Source: Apricaphanius iberus
Taxonomy: Eukaryota; Chordata; Actinopteri; Cyprinodontiformes; Aphaniidae
Length of the DNA: 64,000 nucleotides
Assembly (NCBI GenBank): GCA_028564705.1
Contig: JAPXFQ010000196.1
Coordinates: 186,001 to 250,000 of the forward strand
Direction: 5' to 3'
Of this stretch, positions 58,981 to 64,000 are shown piece after piece. Made by a program: the position numbers and the translations under genes. The notes under the pieces were generated by a model. That model was not told the origin of the DNA. It was given only the letters and a program-made list of their open reading frames with translations, and did not search any database. Within the stretch, counting starts at the first letter, position 1. Each line of letters opens with the position of its first letter.

Positions 58981-59747
58981 CACTGAACTTTAAAAAGATA
59001 CTTCTGGGTACATTTCACTCCTTCGAATACCTTGCTACAGAGAAAAAAGAACCAAACAAAGTCTTAGTCATAAATATGTATAAACCACCCAAAGCGAGCT
59101 CAAACGTTCTTAACGATCTCACTGACCTTCTTTCTTTAATATGTATTGAATATGACAAACTAATTATTGTGGGTGATCTGAACATTCATACTGACAACCC
59201 CCAAGATAGACAGACTAAAATACTAGGTAATACTCTCCATAACTTTGGTCTATCTCAACATGTCAAACAGCCGACACACAAACAAGGTCACACCTTAGAC
59301 TTAATCGTTAGCAAAGGACTAAAAATCTCTAACATCTCCGTATTGGATGTTGCATTATCTGACCACTTCTGCATCTTCTTTGAAAGCATTATCCCGGCTA
59401 AACTATCCAATCAAAATGAAACCATAGTAAGAAAACGACCGCTTGTTGACAGCTCTGCTGAAATCTTTAAACAAATTTACTGCTCTACCTCACCCCCCCA
59501 AGACCCACCACCCCCACTACCCAACACACACTCTGTTAACAACCTGGTAGATAACTTTTTCTCTAAAGTCTCAGACATCATTAATACCATTGCTCCAATT
59601 AAAGCAAAAGTAGTCTCAGGTAGAAACAAGTCTCCATTGACCAGCAACCCTCTAGTCCGCAGCGGAAAAAGGGAGTGCCGTCAGGCCAAAAGAAAATGGA
59701 GGAAAACTCAACTTCAGGTTTACTATGAGATCTACAAAACAGGTTGA
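58949..59747 (+). pseudogene. L2 ORF2 endonuclease, C-terminal half
   Basis: An apurinic-type (EEP) endonuclease normally nicks target DNA to prime reverse transcription. Here the frame begins at a poly-G run with GGGLGTIFKN and continues LLGTFHSFEYL, VLVINMYKPP, IIVGDLNIHTDN (the GD-x-N motif at 59172-59183), QPTHKQGHTLDLIVSKG and VALSDHFCIFF (the catalytic SDH at 59358-59366). The N-terminal half, including its Asn and Glu active-site residues, is missing: the frame joins directly to the end of ORF1, which indicates an internal deletion. A frameshift at about 59740 separates it from the RT. Confidence 0.75.
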
Positions 59748-61582
59748 ACAAATATAACTTAATCTTGAAAACTGCAAGGGAATCATTCTTCTCTGAAATC
59801 CTTAACAAAAACATTAATAACGCTCGGACGTTATTCGCAACAGTTGAAAGACTAACCAAACCTCCAGTGACAGCAGCTCCTAATCTACACTCCATTAGGG
59901 CCTTTTCTGAATTTGCCAACTTCTACCCTGCAAAGATTCTAGAAATTAGAAGATCAATCTGTAAAGCAGCAACCAACCCACCAACATTATCATTACCACT
60001 TAAAAATAATGCATATAAGATGTCTGATTTCAAAAAACTGAATCAATCACATCTTGAAATTATTAAACAACTGAACTCCTCCCCTTGCTGCCTCGATATC
60101 TTACCCACACCTTTTTTAAAGAAAGTTCTCTCTGTCAATAAGTCCGATCTGATACAAATAGTTAACGGATCCCTCCAGTCAGGTGTCTTCCCCCAAGCCC
60201 TCAAAACAACAGTTATCAAACCCCTATTAAAGAAAAACAACATAGACAATACCTTGATGCAGAATTATAGGCCAATCTCTAATCTCCCATTCATCAGTAA
60301 GATTATTGAAAAAGCTGTATCTCAACAGCTGAACATATTCCTGACAACAAACAACTCCTTAGATCATTTTCAATCTGGTTTCCGTGCTCAGCACAGCACT
60401 GAGACTCCCCTAGTCAAAGTTTTCAATGACATCCGCATAAATACAGACAGCGGTAAAACTACAGTGTTGGTTCTGTTGGACCTCAGTGCAGCGTTTGACA
60501 CTGATGATCATACAATATTACTGGAACGATTAGAGAGCTGGGTCGGACTCACTGGTACAGCTCTTCAATGGTTCGAATCTTACCTCAAAAATAGGAAGTT
60601 CTTTGTGTCCATTGGAAATTTTTCATCAGAACAAACAGAAATCACATGTTGGGTCCCCCGGGGCTCCATCCTGGGCCCCCTCCTTTTCAATATCTATATG
60701 CTCCCAATAACCAAGATTATAGCAGCCAATCAGATAAGTTAACATAACTATGCAGACGACACACAGCTATACATTACATTGTCAGCAGGTGACTTTGATT
60801 CTATCCAGACCTTAAATGAATGCATTGAACAAATCAACGACTGGATGTCCCATAACGTTCTCCAGCTAAACAGAAACAAAACAGAAGTAATTATTTTTGG
60901 ACATAAGGAGCAACGATCCAAAGTCAGCACACAGCTTCAGCTAATATAACTAAAAACTACTCATCAGGCTCGTAATCTAGGTGTAATAATGGACTCAGAC
61001 CTGAACCTCCAGGGTCACATAAAGGCAAAAACAAGGTCAGCTTTCTATCACCTGAGGAACATTTCTAGGATTAAAGGACAGATGTCACAGAAGGACCGTG
61101 AAAAACTGATCCATGCGTTTATCTTTAGTCGGATCGATTACTGCAACAGCTTCCTCACAGGTCTACCTAAAAAATCAATCAGAAAGCTGCAGCTGCTCCC
61201 GAACGCTGCTGCTTGTGTTCTCAATAGAACCAGGAAAGTAGAACACATCACCCCAGTTCTAAAGTCCTTACACTGGCTCCCTGTAGCTCAGAGAATAGAC
61301 TTTAAAATACTCCCACTTTTTTATAAATCATTGAACGGTTTAGCACCAAAGTACATTGAAGATATGCTGTCACTATATCAACCCAGCAGACCACTCAGGT
61401 CCTCCAACTCTAGCTTACTAAATATTCCTAGGATTAGAACTAAACAGGGAGATGTAGCTTTCAGCTGTTATGCTCCACAAATGTGGAATAAACTTCCAGA
61501 CGAATGCAAAAACGCTGAATCGCTAGGCTCTTTTAAATCAAAGATGAAAACTCTACTATTCAGAGCTGCATTTGAATCTTAA
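59744..61582 (+). pseudogene. L2 ORF2 reverse transcriptase with two in-frame stops
   Basis: The RT uses LINE RNA as template for target-primed reverse transcription. Motifs occur in one frame: VIKPLLKKNNID, NYRPISNLPFISKIIEKAVS, FQSGFRAQHSTET, VLVLLDLSAAFDTDDHTILL (first catalytic Asp), [30 protein letters not shown] (catalytic pair, 60749-60760), [61 protein letters not shown], and SLGSFKSKMKTLLFRAAFES before the stop at 61582. TAA codons at 60740-60742 and 60947-60949 break the frame. Residues around YADD remain intact, so decay is recent or modest in this part. Confidence 0.85.
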
Positions 61583-61849
61583 ATTGCGCTTTCTGATCAC
61601 TTTTTGCTTTGTTTAGCTGATTGTGTTTTATCTGTTTTAATCTGTTTTAATTGCTTAAATGTGTTTCTTAAATTATTTTGTACTGTTTTGGTTTAATTTC
61701 TATTCTTACTTTTTAATTTTTTTTAAGTGATTGTGTATTAATTACATAAATTTGTTTCTTAGATTATCTTTTCTTACTGATTGATTACTGTTAAACTTAT
61801 ATGTTTTGTTTGTAATCGTGTGGTTTCATTATCACTGAATCATGTAAAG

Positions 61850-61912
61850 CACCTTGAATTGCCTTGTGTTGAAAGTGTGCTATACAAATAAAATTGCCTT
61901 GCCTTGCCTTCG
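61850..61912 (+). repeat. L2 3' tail with TTGCC repeat
   Basis: GTGTGCTATACAAATAAAAT is followed by about four copies of TGCCT/TTGCC, which is the short tandem tail at which L2-type elements terminate. Confidence 0.8.
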
Positions 61913-62790
61913 ATGTGCAAGGTCTTATTATGATTTTGATACAAAATCGAGATCGTAACACCCATAGTACTCATGGTTACTTGCCTTTTGTTTTGTTGTG
62001 TTGCCAGTCAGTGTTTTTACAGAACTGTAGCACCTACATTAATATGTTAGGTTTTTTAATGCACAGGTGCTGTTATTGTGTTTAAAGTTTGAACATTACT
62101 CTGCCAAAAATATTTTATACTTTTCTGATTTGTATGGTTGTTAATCTGGCACATGTCAATACATAAAAAAAAATCCTAATCAGATTTTGTTATACATTCC
62201 TTTTTTTTTGTCTTGCTCCAGAACAGTACTTGTTTCATGAAAAGACTAAAACTGAAACTAATAAAAACTAAACTGAAAATAAGCATTTTCAAAAACAAAA
62301 ATTAAACTACCTAAAAAATGGTAAAAACCAATTAAAACAAAAACATAGAATTTAAAATATTAACTCAAAACAAAAAAAGACTAAAACTAATGGAATTTTT
62401 AAAACTATTAAAGCCCTGACAAGCAGTCCAGTCCTCTTCTGTGACACAGACGTCGGTCTGCCAGGCCTCTCCAGCATCACCGACCTCAACTTGCCAGGCC
62501 CCTTCTTTATCGCTGCCAGGCCTTTGGATGACCCCACAAAAGAACCGATTTCACTCACACACTGCGTTCCCTCTGAACTGCGCCGCGTCGCAGAAACACA
62601 CACAGACAAAAAAACTGAATACAAAATAACATGAAAAATTATTTGTTAAGTAATTCCTGTACTATTTTTTATGAAGCATATTCTTCAATATAGAGTTCCA
62701 GCGATCCTGCTGCTCCATTTTAATTTGAAAAATACTGTTGTCCATACTCTTTTTGTTAGGATTTTTTGGCTTTTCTGTTGCTGTGTCCCC
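61913..62790. repeat. A-rich AAACTAAA low complexity and unassigned DNA
   Basis: From 62225 to 62410 the sequence is dominated by AAAACTAAA/ACTGAAA motifs, a low-complexity type common in fish TEs. A CT-rich patch (62420-62580) follows with CCAGGCC motifs. No gene was assigned. Confidence 0.45.
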
Positions 62791-62794
62791 CTCA

Positions 62795-63500
62795 CTTTCT
62801 CCACAGGGGCGTGGCAGGCTGGGAGCGGCAAGTGCAGATCATTGGAGCTCATTACCACCAGCTTCATAAAGGGAGCGATGACTGCAAGCTGACATCAATG
62901 CGTTCTCGCAGCAACCGCGCTACCAGTCTTACTCTCCAGAAAAAAGGGTAAGATTATCTTTGTTCGTGTTGCCTGGAATCCTTACCTGAGCTGTCTCTTC
63001 GTAGACCAATTTCTCCGTTCCTTGACTTCTGGTTCCTCCAGATCTGGATCTTCTCATTCCACCTACATTCGTCCTGGTCAGCCTCTGCAATGCTTCCCAT
63101 CAGGAAACTGCTCCTTCCTTCCTGGATGCCTGTAGCTCGCCTGCCCGCCCATCTGCAAAGACATAATTCGCTCCAAGTACAAACAAACCTCCTTAACATA
63201 TTTCTGGCTCATTACAACTCATCCTCACCTGCTTCTGGATTCCTCCTGGCTCCATCGTCAGCTCCAGAACCTGCAAACAGATCCAGCAACGGTCAGGGTC
63301 CACTCACAGAAACATTCAGCCATCAGAAATCCACTTACCTCCTCCTCAGGCTCTGTGACCATTCCAAACCTGTAAAAATATCTTCACTTCGATATTGCCA
63401 TTTCCTAAAACTCAATTCTAATATTACTTACCTCTCCTCAGTCCCGACTTCCGGCTTCCTCTTTCTGGTTTTCCTGAGACAACCTGAAACCTGTGCAAAT
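62795..63500 (+). other. possible LTR-element leader or promoter region
   Basis: A GC-richer block starts GGGGCGTGGCAGGCTGGGAG and has a TATA-like CATAAAGG at about 62865. It continues into CT-rich sequence with repeated GCTCCAGAACCTG and CCTCCTCAG motifs. The frame 63090-63503 is open but without a motif. It may be the start of an LTR-type repeat seen in fish, but no LTR pair is visible in the window. Confidence 0.3.
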
Positions 63501-63675
63501 TAAAACTTATTTTTAAATCTACGTGGTGTGGCTGTGGTGTGCTGTTATGGATTCAAGAAAATCAAACATGTCACTTTTTGGTTATTTCCATATCAATGCG
63601 GCGAGTAAAAACTATGTATAGTAAAAACTATATAGCTGTCATGCTCTTCCTGCTGGGTTTTGGTTTTTGTTAAAA

Positions 63676-64000
63676 TTAGGGCTGTCAAATAACATGTTAA
63701 CACCTGGTTGATTAATTCATAAAATTGATTTTATTTTATTTTTTTCGCAAATCATACATGCGCATAATAGTGCCCTGTTTATCTTTTATATAAGCCATCA
63801 CCACGTCTGTTCTCCATCCTAACCAGCCAGACTACATCTGGATGGTGAGGAATTGTTGTGTAGTAGGACATATTTAAGCATAAATTACATGTGAATATAT
63901 TCCTATTGACGTATTGGCTTTGAATTGATATGATTAGGTTCATCAGCTGTCAGTTGGAAGTTTCCTACTATCCGCTTCAGATGTAAGCTCAGCCATAGCC
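63676..64000. repeat. possible hAT-type end and unassigned DNA
   Basis: TTAGGGCTGTCAAATAACAT at 63676 resembles a frequent fish hAT-type terminus, followed by AATTGATTTTATTT. The partner terminus is not found within the window. Confidence 0.3.

Larger units (their letters stand above)
57230..61912 (+). mobile_element. Long L2-type LINE (ORF1, endonuclease, RT, 3' tail)
   Basis: Parts occur in canonical order: 5' UTR (from roughly 57230, boundary uncertain), ORF1 with coiled coil and esterase remnant (57530-58980), C-terminal endonuclease (58949-59747), reverse transcriptase and C-terminus (59744-61582). A 3' UTR of 330 bp ends in a TTGCC repeat (about 61890-61912). It is the most complete LINE in the window but carries two large internal deletions, frameshifts and two in-frame stops in the RT. 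It is of a different subfamily from the L2 copies at 14.6 and 44.7 kb and the same as the fragment at 52.7 kb. Confidence 0.88.

Overview
This window looks like non-coding vertebrate DNA from a ray-finned (teleost) fish. It is AT-rich, has no prokaryote-style gene packing, and is littered with repeats typical of percomorph-like fish genomes: L2, Rex1/CR1-like and L1-like LINEs, tRNA-derived SINEs, PIF/Harbinger-like and hAT-like MITEs, and a Tc1-like remnant. I found no exon of a host gene that I can defend. The window is best read as an intergenic or intronic stretch in which almost everything recognisable is transposable-element (TE) material. Species cannot be named from the sequence alone.

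Layout. 0.7-2.6 kb: a Rex1/CR1-like LINE broken by a Harbinger-type MITE (TSD TAA) and by an antisense LINE 3' end, followed by a GGATG-tailed retroposon end. 4.2-4.9 kb: an old Harbinger-like element whose sister copy lies at 29.0 kb. 5.46-9.60 kb: a young non-autonomous LTR retrotransposon in minus orientation, with LTRs of 330/332 bp, TSD gatac and about 1% LTR divergence. Its interior is mostly 30-bp and 42-bp minisatellites, yet one 1148-codon minus-strand frame runs from the LTR through every array. 9.6-14.3 kb is AT-rich with little content. 14.3-17.3 kb: a TIR-bounded hAT-like composite holding an antisense L2, itself hit by another MITE. 20.9-22.4 kb: a repeat split by two further TE insertions. 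23.1-24.6 kb: a GC-richer stretch with a SINE, an inverted repeat and a CRE-rich promoter-like cluster. 25.14-26.73 kb: a hAT element with a perfect 8-bp TSD. 29.02-30.93 kb: two Harbinger-like elements abutting on a single shared TAA. 37.4-38.5 kb: an L1-like 3' end with a GC-rich 3' UTR. 44.65-46.5 kb: a sense L2 copy interrupted by a 547-bp MITE. 47.5 kb: a Tc1 transposase remnant. 52-54 kb: L2 scraps. 55 kb: proline-rich low-complexity DNA. 57.2-61.9 kb: the longest L2, with ORF1 and ORF2 recognisable but broken. 62.7-64 kb: probable further TE pieces.

There is no cooperating gene set. What links the features is TE biology: autonomous-type LINE remnants (ORF1, endonuclease, reverse transcriptase) and non-autonomous passengers (MITEs, SINEs, the LTR minisatellite element). 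The most unusual object is the 5.46-9.60 kb LTR element. Secondary points of interest are two near-perfect hairpins (13.7 and 56.8 kb), the paired Harbinger elements, and two unrelated MITEs inserted about 4 bp apart in homologous positions of two L2 copies. Family names rest on recalled motifs and not on database searches.
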